The position numbers were made by a program, and so were the translations under genes. The notes below the pieces were generated by a model. It did not search any database, had not been told where the DNA came from, and worked only from the letters and a program-made list of their open reading frames with translations. A DNA stretch of 32,088 nucleotides from Burkholderiales bacterium (GTDB lineage Bacteria > Pseudomonadota > Gammaproteobacteria > Burkholderiales > Burkholderiaceae_E). This document shows positions 8,862 through 16,349 of the stretch, in pieces. Position 1 is the first letter of the stretch. Each line of letters starts with the position of its first letter. The stretch spans positions 1 to 32,088 of the forward strand of contig RPRK01000036.1 in the NCBI GenBank assembly GCA_003818495.1, given 5' to 3'.

Positions 8862-9677
8862 TCAGCGCGCGCCGCCGCTGCCCACCGCGCCCTGCACCTG
8901 TGCCACGCGTCCCTGCTGCCAGGCGTCGGCGCCATCGGCCGGACGTGTGGCCGGGATGTCGGCGCGCTGCCGCTTCTTCTCCGCGCTCGCGACGCCGATC
9001 TCGCGATCGCGCTCGGACAGCAGCACCGGATCGAGCTGACCGTCCCCGGTGAAGCCCATCATCAGCTGCGGCACGCCACGCGGGACCGGGCCGTCACCGT
9101 CCGGCCAGAGCCGCCATGCCTTCGCATAGGTCCGGACGAGTCGGCTCGCGAGCGCATGCTCCACCTCCTCGGGCAGGCCCGGGGCGACCAGGGTCCCGGC
9201 CTTCACCTGATGGACCTGGCTGTGCCAGTAGGCCTTCTCGTCGTCGGGCAGGTCCGCGAACAGGCGCTCGCTGATCACGTACTCGACGCCCGTCAGGCGG
9301 GCCTGGGCGCCGGTGCCGTCGAACAGCGCGCACTGCATCACCTCGTCGCCGAGCGAGGCGCAGTAGTGCTGGACCCGCTGCTGCGATCCGAGGTCGCCAT
9401 TGCGGAACTGGAAACCGTCGAGGTGCGCGACGAATGCGTCGACCGGCGCGCGCGGCTGCGGATGGCCTGCCACGGGAGCGATCAGCGAGTCGGGCGGAAC
9501 GGTGGCGCCGACCTTCGGCGCCCCGAGGTCGCAGCCGGAGAGGGCGGCCAAGGCGGCGATCAGCAGCAGCGACGCGGTGGCCACGCGGGGACGCCCGCGG
9601 GCAGGGTCCGCGGCGGCGCGATGCGGAGTCGCGAAGCGGGGCGGCGCGCGAACCGCGAGGGGCGCGTTGAAGGTCAT
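8862..9677 (-). CDS. DUF1264 (OBAP-like) lipoprotein
   Basis: Predicted lipoprotein of 271 residues. A hydrophobic stretch followed by the lipobox LSGC (Cys49) marks it for lipid attachment, though the segment before it is unusually long and basic. The mature part matches the DUF1264 family, whose plant members are oil-body-associated proteins: a HYC...C pair near the start, GVEYVISERLF, the W-H-S-QVHQVKAGTLVAPGLP block and a PQLMMGFT tail. No activity is established for bacterial members. I chose the ATG at 9677 because GGAG lies seven bases upstream; an ATG at 9707 is also in frame, and a GTG near the hydrophobic core would give a more normal signal peptide. It is convergent with the DUF411 gene. 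Confidence 0.8.
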   Translation of the reverse strand: MTFNAPLAVRAPPRFATPHRAAADPARGRPRVATASLLLIAALAALSGCDLGAPKVGATVPPDSLIAPVAGHPQPRAPVDAFVAHLDGFQFRNGDLGSQQRVQHYCASLGDEVMQCALFDGTGAQARLTGVEYVISERLFADLPDDEKAYWHSQVHQVKAGTLVAPGLPEEVEHALASRLVRTYAKAWRLWPDGDGPVPRGVPQLMMGFTGDGQLDPVLLSERDREIGVASAEKKRQRADIPATRPADGADAWQQGRVAQVQGAVGSGGAR

Positions 9678-9922
9678 CGGCAGGCTCCGGTCGGTCTTGT
9701 CCGGCAAGGCCGGTCATCGCAGTGCAGCACGATCCGCTCCCGGAGGCGGGGCGGGCGATCCGTGAAGCTCGGTGAAACCGGGCCGTCGGGCGTCGTCCGG
9801 AGCGTCGCCGTACTGGCCGCGCGGATCGGCGCCGCGTACCATCGCCGTCACCGGTCGGGCGTTGCCGCGCGCGGTCCGCACCGGTCGATCCGACCTCAGT
9901 ACCGACCCAGGGAGAACCGACC
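9678..9922. other. Divergent intergenic region (lipoprotein / psiF)
   Basis: This 245-bp gap holds a short inverted repeat CCGGC-AAG-GCCGG (9701-9713) in the lipoprotein leader. TACCAT (9837-9842) could be a -10 for the psiF-like gene, with about 75 bp of leader. GGAG at 9911-9914 serves the TTG start. Nothing else stands out, and no Pho box could be recognised. Confidence 0.3.
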
Positions 9923-10168
9923 TTGAAACGCATCCTGCTGATGACCGCGCTGATGGCCTTCACCGCCGCCGCCCACGCCGAGGGCGCCACCTGCACCGCG
10001 ACGGCCGGCGACAAGAAGCTCGCGGGCGCCGCCAAGAACAGCTTCATGAAGAAGTGCGAGACCGACGCGAAGACCACCTGCGACACTCAGGCCGCGGAGA
10101 AGAAGCTCGCGGGTGCCGCGAAGAACAGCTTCGTGAAGAAGTGCGTGACGGACGCGGTCGGGAAGTGA
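9923..10168 (+). CDS. PsiF-family secreted small protein with two repeats
   Basis: An 81-residue exported protein of the PsiF family, named for a phosphate-starvation gene of E. coli; its molecular function is unknown. A signal peptide (KRILLMTALMAFTAAAHA) is followed by two copies of the PsiF repeat, each with KKLAGAAKNSF and a following KKC, so the mature protein has evenly spaced Cys and Lys residues. The likely start is TTG at 9923, because it supplies the basic residues of the signal peptide and has GGAG eight bases upstream; the first ATG (9941) would lose them. It is followed by two strong hairpins and so is probably a single-gene unit. Confidence 0.85.
   Translation: MKRILLMTALMAFTAAAHAEGATCTATAGDKKLAGAAKNSFMKKCETDAKTTCDTQAAEKKLAGAAKNSFVKKCVTDAVGK
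10013..10144 (+). repeat. DNA-level tandem duplication inside the psiF-like gene
   Basis: The 45-bp segment 10013-10057 recurs at 10100-10144 with only three differences, two of them silent. The period is 87 bp (29 codons). The near identity at DNA level points to a recent duplication or ongoing conversion between units. Confidence 0.8.
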
Positions 10169-10181
10169 TCGCCTGACCCCA

Positions 10182-10227
10182 GCGGCCGGGCGCCGCCCGG
10201 CCGCCCCGGCGCGTCGCTCCGCGCCGG
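10182..10227 (+). terminator. Two tandem strong hairpins after psiF
   Basis: GCGGCCGGGC and GCCCGGCCGC (10182-10204) form a 10-bp stem with a 3-nt loop. One base later CCGGCGCG and CGCGCCGG (10206-10227) form an 8-bp stem with a 6-nt loop. Together they would end the psiF transcript before the cyclase promoter. No T-run is present. Confidence 0.5.
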
Positions 10228-10252
10228 ATGCGCCCGGGCGCCTCGGGCAGGC

Positions 10253-10258
10253 TACGAT
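10253..10258 (+). promoter_or_regulatory. Candidate -10 for the cyclase-thioesterase pair
   Basis: TACGAT lies 54 bp before the cyclase ATG, in the same GCTACGAT context as the candidate ahead of the DUF411 gene. No good -35 is seen. Confidence 0.3.
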
Positions 10259-10312
10259 CGGGGAGCTCGGCGGCACCTGCCGTGCCTGCCGATCCCTCCT
10301 GGAGCCCCCGAG

Positions 10313-11449
10313 ATGTCCGAGCCGTACCGCGTGCCTGCCCCGAACCCCGCCCTCCGACTGCGCGCCACCGTGGCCGCCCTCGCCGCGCTCGCCGCCGTCG
10401 CCGGGCCGGCGCAGGCCGTCGAGCCCGCGAGCGTGCTGGACGCCTCGCGCAAGCTCGTGCCCACCGGCCCCTGGCCCGCCGGCGACGAGCTGGGCATGGC
10501 CAACGCGCTCGGCGCGGGCACGCAGATGCGCTGCGGCTGGCACCTGTCCCAGCCGAAGGCGCGCAGCTACGAGCTGTCGCACATCCGCTCGAACACGATG
10601 CCGAAGTCGCCGTTCACCGGCCCGTACACCACCCAGTACAAGCCCTCGAGCGTGCTGCCGTTCACCGCGCACGCGTTCAATTCCGAGAAGTACGCGGCCG
10701 ATGCCGAACCGGCGCAGCAGGGCACGCAGATCGATGCGCTCGGCCACTTCGCCTACCTCGACAAGCCGTGGGACGGGCAGGGCACCCCGCCGCTCGACAC
10801 CGCGCGCTACTACGGCGGCTACACGCAGCAGCAGGTCAAGCCGACGCCGGACTCGCCGCTGCTCAAGCTCGGCATGGAGAAGATGCCGCCGCTGGTGAGC
10901 ACCGCGGTGCTGCTCGACGCGCAGGCGTTCGTCGGCCGCGGCCAGCCCATGAAGGGGGGCGATCTGGTCACCGCCGCGCACATCCAGGCGATGCTCAAGG
11001 CGCAGGGGCTGGGCAAGCGCGGCATCCTGCCGGGCGACATCGTGCTGATCCACACCGGATGGGGCGCGCAGTGGAAGGATCCGGGCGGCGACTCGACGCC
11101 GTACTACACCCAGGGCCCGGGCCTGTCGTACGACGCCGCGCTGCTGCTCGGCCGGGCCCGGATCGTCGCGGTCGGCCTCGACGTGCCCTTCATCGATCCG
11201 GTCGCGGAAGGCTTCCTGCAGGGCAAGGCGCCGCCGGCCGCGGGCACCCCGGCCGGCCTGCCGTTCGCCGTCCACCACCACATGCTGACGCAGATGGGCA
11301 TCCACCACCTCGAGAGCGTGCGGACCGCCGACCTGGCGGCCGACCGGGTCTGGACCTCGTGCACGATGATCCTGCCGCTGCGCACCGCGGGTGCCGCCGG
11401 TTCGGCGATCCGTCCGGTCGCCTACGGCGTGCCGGGACGTCGCCCGTGA
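10313..11449 (+). CDS. Exported cyclase-family (kynurenine formamidase-like) protein
   Basis: A 378-residue member of the metal-dependent cyclase/hydrolase family (PF04199), whose known members hydrolyse amides such as N-formylkynurenine. It has an N-terminal signal peptide ending AQA (about residue 35), so it acts outside the cytosol. The family motif HxGTHxDxxxH appears as Q135-Q-G-T-Q139-I-D141-A-L-G-H145: Asp and the last His are kept, both leading His are Gln. A later DIVLIHTGW segment and a His-rich HHHMLTQMGIHHLES segment fit the rest of the fold. GGAG lies eight bases before the ATG at 10313. Its stop overlaps the GTG of the downstream thioesterase by four bases. The substrate cannot be told from sequence. 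Confidence 0.85.
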   Translation: MSEPYRVPAPNPALRLRATVAALAALAAVAGPAQAVEPASVLDASRKLVPTGPWPAGDELGMANALGAGTQMRCGWHLSQPKARSYELSHIRSNTMPKSPFTGPYTTQYKPSSVLPFTAHAFNSEKYAADAEPAQQGTQIDALGHFAYLDKPWDGQGTPPLDTARYYGGYTQQQVKPTPDSPLLKLGMEKMPPLVSTAVLLDAQAFVGRGQPMKGGDLVTAAHIQAMLKAQGLGKRGILPGDIVLIHTGWGAQWKDPGGDSTPYYTQGPGLSYDAALLLGRARIVAVGLDVPFIDPVAEGFLQGKAPPAAGTPAGLPFAVHHHMLTQMGIHHLESVRTADLAADRVWTSCTMILPLRTAGAAGSAIRPVAYGVPGRRP

Positions 11450-11883
11450 GCGAGGCGGCTGCTGCGGAGGGCTCGGCCGGCCGGGGGCCGACGCTGCCCG
11501 GCCGGGACCTGCTCGATGCCATGGGGTTCGTCCGGATCGTCGAGGTCGATGCCGAGGCGGGGCGGGTGCGTGCGGAGTTCGACGTGCTGCCGCGCTTCTG
11601 CCATACCGACGGGACGATCGCCCAGGGAGGCTTCGTGACCGCCTGGCTCGACTTCTCGATGGCGCAGGCCGCGCTGGTGCGGGGCGGCCCGGGCGTGATC
11701 GGCGTCGCCACGCTGGAGCTGAAGGTGAGCTTCCTGCAGCGCGTCGGTCCGGGCCGGGTGATCGCGGAGGGCCGGGTCCAGCGGATGGGCCGGCGGGTCG
11801 CCTTCCTCGAGGCGTCGCTGCACGATCCGGGCGGTGCGCTGCTCGCCAACGCCTCGTCGACGGCGATCGTCAACGCCCGCTGA
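11446..11883 (+). CDS. PaaI-family hotdog thioesterase
   Basis: A 145-residue single-domain hotdog protein, probably hydrolysing an acyl- or aryl-CoA thioester in the cytosol. The central helix motif HTDGTIAQGGFVTAWLDFSM corresponds to the HGG-x-D region of PaaI/4HBT enzymes, with the Asp in place and a longer loop before the glycines. The strands after it (VATLELKVSFL and VIAEGRV) are typical. It starts with GTG in a GTGA overlap with the upstream cyclase gene, which implies translational coupling and a shared substrate pathway; that last point is inference. It faces an MBL-fold gene 37 bp away. Confidence 0.85.
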   Translation: MSEAAAAEGSAGRGPTLPGRDLLDAMGFVRIVEVDAEAGRVRAEFDVLPRFCHTDGTIAQGGFVTAWLDFSMAQAALVRGGPGVIGVATLELKVSFLQRVGPGRVIAEGRVQRMGRRVAFLEASLHDPGGALLANASSTAIVNAR

Positions 11884-11920
11884 GTGCCCGGTGCCCGGTG
11901 TCCGTCGACGCCGGGCGCAG

Positions 11921-13198
11921 CTAGCGGCGCGCCGTGGCGGGGTCGTCCTCGGCCAGCGCCCAGTGCTGGAGCGGCACGAACCGATGGCTCTCGCCGCGCT
12001 CCAGCGTCCTGATCCTCGACCGTCCGACCGACGCCTCGCGAGCCGCCGGCGCCGCCGCGGGCGCACGGTCGGCCTCGCCCCGGAAGTCCCCGAGCCGAAG
12101 CGCGATCGCGGTGCGGGGGGCCAGTCGCTCGATCGCCCTGAGGCTCGAGGGCGCATCCATCGAACCGCCGACACCGAGGACGGTGGTGCCGCCGACGTGC
12201 AGCAGCGCCAGGTCGAGGTCGACGAGCCTGGGCGCGAGCGCGCCCAGCAGCGTGTCGTCGATGCCGGTGTCGCCGCTGATCCAGAGCCGGTAGGCCGCGG
12301 GCGCGTCGGCGCGGCCGAACGCCATCAGCGTGCCCATGGACGCGGGCAGCATCGCGGCGATCCCGCGCGGGCCGGTGCGTGTCGGCGTGGCGGTCAGCTG
12401 CAGCCAGGCGTCGCCGCGATCGATGCGCAGTTCGCCCCACTCGGGCAGCGCGTGCACCGCCGCGAATCCCATCGACACCAGCTCGGCGCGGGCGGCGGCC
12501 GGCGCGACGATCGGCACGTCCCTGGGCAGCAGGCGTCGTGCCAGTCGGTCGAAGTGGTCCTCGCGGAGCCGGGACAGCACGACGAGATCGATCGGCGGCA
12601 GTTCGTCGAAGTCCAGGGCGGGATCGGCGCGTCGCAGGTCCGGCAGGCCCGGGAGGATGTGGGCGGGCTCGCCGCGCCGAAGGAAGTTCGGATCGGTGAG
12701 CACCGTCATCCCATGGCTGCGGATGAGCACGGTCGCCTCGCCGATCCAGGTGACGCTGCCTTCGGTCGGTACGCCGGCGCCGACGAACCGGTCGTGGATC
12801 GGCAGTCGGAGCTGGCGACGGGTGGGCGGCGCCTCGGGCGCGCCACGGTTGGCGCCGGCAGGTCGCCTCGCTTCGAGCGCAGCCTCCGCACCGGCATGAC
12901 CCGCCTGCAGCGTCTGCGCGAACTGGACGCGCATGCCGTGCAGACCGGCTTCGGCCGCGCGGGTGACCGCCGGATCCCACGTATCGTCTGGCGCGTCGGC
13001 CGTGGCCTGTCGGTGAGGGGCCGGGACGAGCCCGGACGGTGACGTCGGCGCCTGCGCCAGCATCCGCGAGGCGTACGGGGACACGCCCGCCGCGAGCGCC
13101 AGCATCAGCAGCACGGTGAGGATCGCGATGGAGGCCCCCCCACCGTGACGCTCCGGCCGAGATCGCCTGCCTGCCCGGCGCATCCGTACGCATCCCAT
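11921..13198 (-). CDS. MBL-fold protein with substituted metal ligands (probable pseudoenzyme), membrane-anchored or exported
   Basis: About 425 residues with the layout of UlaG/NAPE-PLD-like metallo-beta-lactamase hydrolases: a WIGEATVLI strand, TDPNFLRR, DLVVLS, SGDTGID and HVGGTTVLG. The expected HxHxDH reads R210-L-R-E-D-H (12554-12574), and the later IPIH-type ligand reads IALRLGDF (about 12083-12103). A PGRHGP-type histidine also appears replaced by Thr (TRTGPRG, about 12370). Three of the usual metal sites are thus lost while the fold motifs persist. A hydrophobic N-terminal helix (IAILTVLLMLALAAG) suggests a signal anchor. The start is uncertain: ATG 13198 has GGGA upstream, ATG 13183 is similar. 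It lies 94 bp downstream of spoVR on the same strand and could be cotranscribed. Confidence 0.8.
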   Translation of the reverse strand: MGCVRMRRAGRRSRPERHGGGASIAILTVLLMLALAAGVSPYASRMLAQAPTSPSGLVPAPHRQATADAPDDTWDPAVTRAAEAGLHGMRVQFAQTLQAGHAGAEAALEARRPAGANRGAPEAPPTRRQLRLPIHDRFVGAGVPTEGSVTWIGEATVLIRSHGMTVLTDPNFLRRGEPAHILPGLPDLRRADPALDFDELPPIDLVVLSRLREDHFDRLARRLLPRDVPIVAPAAARAELVSMGFAAVHALPEWGELRIDRGDAWLQLTATPTRTGPRGIAAMLPASMGTLMAFGRADAPAAYRLWISGDTGIDDTLLGALAPRLVDLDLALLHVGGTTVLGVGGSMDAPSSLRAIERLAPRTAIALRLGDFRGEADRAPAAAPAAREASVGRSRIRTLERGESHRFVPLQHWALAEDDPATARR

Positions 13199-13292
13199 GC
13201 TCTCGATCCCGATCGACGTCGGCCGGGCACGCCGATCGCGGCCGGTCCGATGTCGCGGGAGGCAATAGGCATGCCCCGGGCCGTGCCGCGCC

Positions 13293-14969
13293 TCAGCGCC
13301 CGACGCCGCGCAGCGCGCTGGTCGCGGCCGAGCCGGCGACGCGGCGCTGGCGCGCCTCCATCCGGCATTCGTGCACCGGGATGATCCGGCCATCCTCGGC
13401 CTGGGTCTCGAGCTTCACGGTGAAGCCCCAGAGCTGGGCCATGTGGCGCACCACCGGTTCGCACTCGGGCGCGAGCGCGCGCCGGTCGCGCCGGAAGTGG
13501 CGCAGCGTGAGCGAGCGGTCGCCCTCGAGGTCGACCGAGACGACCTGGATGTCGGGCTCGCGCTCCCCGAGCGAATACTGCTTCGACAGCGATTCGCGGA
13601 CCAGCCTGTAGCCGGAGTCGTCGTGGATCGCGCCGATGCGGCGGGTCGGTTCGGAATCGTCGTCGACGAGGCAGAACAGCCTGAAGTCGCGGATCACCTT
13701 GGGCGAGAGGAACTGCGCGATGAAGCTCTCGTCCTTGAAGTTGCGCATCGCCCAGTCGAGCGTCGTGTGCCAGTCGCTGCCGGCGATGTCGGGGAACCAG
13801 CGCCGGTCCTCGTCGGTCGGCGCCTCGCAGATGCGGCGGATGTCGCGGAACATCGCGAACCCGAGCGCGTACGGATTGATCCCGCCATAGCGCTGGCTGT
13901 CGAAGCCCGGCTGGGTGAGCACGTTGGTGTGCGAGGTCAGCACCTCCAGCATGAACGCGTCCGAGACCAGGCCCTCGTCGTACATGGTCTGCAGGATCGT
14001 GTAGTGCCAGAACGTGGCCCAGCCCTCGTTCATCACCTGGGTCTGGCGCTGCGGATAGAAGTACTGCGAGATCTTGCGGACGATCCGCGCGAGCTCGCGC
14101 TGCCACGGTTCGAGGAGCGGCGCGTGCTTCTCGACGAAATACAGCAGGTTCTCCTGCGGCTCGGCGGGGAAGCTGCGGTGCCGCGCCTCGGCGGCGTCGT
14201 CGTTCGGCCGGCTCGGCAGCGTGCGCCACAGGTCGTTGACCTGCTGCTGCATGTGCAGCTCGCGCTCCTTGAGCCGTTCCTGCTCCTGCGCGAGCGAGCG
14301 CTTGTTCGGCCGCTTGTAGCGGTCGACGCCGTGGTTGGCGAGCGCATGGCACGCGTCGAGCACCCGCTCGACCTCGAGCTCACCGTGACGCTGCTCGCAT
14401 TCGGCGACGAAGCGCTTGGCGAACACCAGGTAGTCGATGATCGAGTCCGCGTGGGTCCAGGTGCGGAACAGGTAGTTGCCCTTGAAGAAGGAGTTGTGGC
14501 CGTAGCAGGCGTGCGCGATGACCAGCGCCTGCATCGGCATCGTGTTCTCCTCCATCAGGTAGGCGATGCACGGGTCCGAGTTGATGACGATCTCGTAGGC
14601 CAGTCCCATGTGGCCGCGGCGGTAGGTCTGCTCGGTCGACAGGTAGTGCTTGCCGTACGACCAGTGGGTGTAGCCCACCGGCATGCCGTGCGACGCGTAC
14701 GCGTCCATCATCTGCTCGGCGGTGATGACCTCGATCTGGTTCGGGTAGGTATCGAGGCCGTAGCCGCGGGCGATCCGTGCGATCTCGCGGTCGTAGCGCT
14801 CGATCAGCTCGAAGGTCCATTCGGAGCCGCCCGGCAGCGCGCGGTCCGCACGGGTCGCGACCGGCTCGGGGCGAGGCAGTGCCGCGGTGTGCGGGGGCGT
14901 CGCGTCGACGTCCGGGACCGCGCCGGGCAGCGGTTCGGTCGCGGGCGTCGGGGAAGCGGGATCGGTCAT
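13293..14969 (-). CDS. spoVR: SpoVR family protein (YcgB-like)
   Basis: A 558-residue SpoVR-family protein. In Bacillus SpoVR is needed for spore cortex; in Gram-negatives the family is part of a stress or stationary-phase module of unknown mechanism. Family blocks are clear: YPNQIEVITAEQMMDAY, GMPVGYTHWSYGK, the HACYGHNSFFKGNYLF block, QVMNEGWATFWHY and the NPYALGFAMFRDI block. The first 45 or so residues are a Pro/Ala/Thr-rich tail not needed for the fold. The ATG at 14969 has AAGGA upstream. It is the last gene of a tight leftward operon with prkA and the DUF444 gene, 23 bp after the latter's stop. Confidence 0.95.
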   Translation of the reverse strand: MTDPASPTPATEPLPGAVPDVDATPPHTAALPRPEPVATRADRALPGGSEWTFELIERYDREIARIARGYGLDTYPNQIEVITAEQMMDAYASHGMPVGYTHWSYGKHYLSTEQTYRRGHMGLAYEIVINSDPCIAYLMEENTMPMQALVIAHACYGHNSFFKGNYLFRTWTHADSIIDYLVFAKRFVAECEQRHGELEVERVLDACHALANHGVDRYKRPNKRSLAQEQERLKERELHMQQQVNDLWRTLPSRPNDDAAEARHRSFPAEPQENLLYFVEKHAPLLEPWQRELARIVRKISQYFYPQRQTQVMNEGWATFWHYTILQTMYDEGLVSDAFMLEVLTSHTNVLTQPGFDSQRYGGINPYALGFAMFRDIRRICEAPTDEDRRWFPDIAGSDWHTTLDWAMRNFKDESFIAQFLSPKVIRDFRLFCLVDDDSEPTRRIGAIHDDSGYRLVRESLSKQYSLGEREPDIQVVSVDLEGDRSLTLRHFRRDRRALAPECEPVVRHMAQLWGFTVKLETQAEDGRIIPVHECRMEARQRRVAGSAATSALRGVGR

Positions 14970-14992
14970 CGGGACGGGTCCTTCAATGTCCT

Positions 14993-16318
14993 TCAGGCGG
15001 CCATCTTCTGCTTGCGGGCGAACAGCTCGCGCAGCACCGGATAGACGTCGGCCCGGGTCATGATCCGGCCCATCGCCAGGTTGCGCGCGCCGGAACGGGC
15101 CAGTTCGAACTGCTCCCAGAGCGATTGCGGCTGGGCCGCGTCGATCTCGATGTAGCAGTAGTACTGCACGCGGGGGAGCAGCTCGTTGACGAGCAGCTCG
15201 TGGCACTTCGGACAGTCGCTCTCCCAGTTGTCGCCGTCGGACGCCTGGGCGACGTAGACGTTCCACTGGTCGAGGGGAAAGCGCTCCTTGATGGTCTCGA
15301 CGGCCAGCTCGAGCGCGCTCGAGACCAGCGTGCCGCCCGATTCGCGCGAATGGAAGAAGCCGTCCTCGTCGACCACCGCCGCCGTCGTGTGGTGGCGGAT
15401 GAAGACGATCTCGATGCGCTCGTAGTGCCGGGTGAGGAAGAGGTGGAGCAGGATGAAGAAGCGCTTGGCCAGGTCCTTGCGGTTCTCGTCCATCGAGCCC
15501 GAGACGTCCATCACGCACAGCATCACCGCCTGCGACACCGGCTTGGGCTGCTGCACGCGGTTGTTGAAGCGCAGGTCGAACTCGTCGATGAACGGCACGC
15601 GGGCGATGCGGCCGAGCAGCCGGTCGCGCTCGGCGAGGAGCGCCTGCAGCGCGGCGTCCTCCGGCTCGGTGGCGGCCGCGTCGTCCTGCACGGGTGGCGC
15701 GACGGGCGTGGTCGCCGCGAGCCGGCGCCGCTCGACCGCGATCCGCTCGTAGACCTCGCGCAGCTGGGCCCGGTACGGCGCGGCGAGGGCGATGCGACGC
15801 GCCAGCGACTCGCGCATCGTCCGCATGATCGACAGGTTCGAGGGCGTGCCGTCGCTGCGGAAGCCGCCGCGGCGCAGCTTGGTCTGCGGGATCTGGGCGA
15901 GCTGGGTCTTGACCAGGTCGGGGAGCGCCATGTCCTCGAAGAAGAACTCGAGGAACTCCTCGCGGGTCAGCGCGAAGGTGAACGCATCCTCGCTCTCGCC
16001 GGAGTCGCCGGCCTTGCCCGAGCCGCCGCCGCCGCCACCGCCCTGCGGCCGGGGGATCTTGTCGCCGGTGGTGAACTCCTTGTTGCCCGGCAGCACGCGC
16101 TCGCGCCGGCCGCCCGGCCCGAGCGAGAAGTTCGGCTCGGTGAGGTCGCGCGCCGGGATGGTGACGTTGCCCCCCTTGTCGGTGTCGGCGATCTTGCGCT
16201 GCGCCACCGCCCGGGCGACGGCCTCGCGCACCTGCGCCTTGTAGCGCTTGAGGAAGCGCTGCTGGTTGCCGGCGCTCTTGCGCCGGCCGTTCGCGCGTCG
16301 ATCGATGATCTCGGACAT
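14993..16318 (-). CDS. yeaH: YeaH/YhbH family DUF444 protein, VWA-like
   Basis: A 441-residue DUF444 protein, the regular partner of PrkA kinase. The N-terminus begins IIDRRANGRRKSAGNQQRF, typical of the family. A glycine-rich linker lies at about 93-99. The C-terminal half is a von Willebrand A-like domain with the metal site motif DVSGSM (about 271-276) and a GGTLVSSALEL block. GGAGGAG stands about eight bases before the ATG at 16318, a strong ribosome site. It starts 31 bp after prkA and ends 23 bp before spoVR. In E. coli the equivalent gene pair responds to nitrogen and stationary-phase signals; regulation here is not visible. Confidence 0.95.
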   Translation of the reverse strand: MSEIIDRRANGRRKSAGNQQRFLKRYKAQVREAVARAVAQRKIADTDKGGNVTIPARDLTEPNFSLGPGGRRERVLPGNKEFTTGDKIPRPQGGGGGGGSGKAGDSGESEDAFTFALTREEFLEFFFEDMALPDLVKTQLAQIPQTKLRRGGFRSDGTPSNLSIMRTMRESLARRIALAAPYRAQLREVYERIAVERRRLAATTPVAPPVQDDAAATEPEDAALQALLAERDRLLGRIARVPFIDEFDLRFNNRVQQPKPVSQAVMLCVMDVSGSMDENRKDLAKRFFILLHLFLTRHYERIEIVFIRHHTTAAVVDEDGFFHSRESGGTLVSSALELAVETIKERFPLDQWNVYVAQASDGDNWESDCPKCHELLVNELLPRVQYYCYIEIDAAQPQSLWEQFELARSGARNLAMGRIMTRADVYPVLRELFARKQKMAA

Positions 16319-16349
16319 GGCGGCGCCTCCTCCCGGTCGGCGGCCGGCG

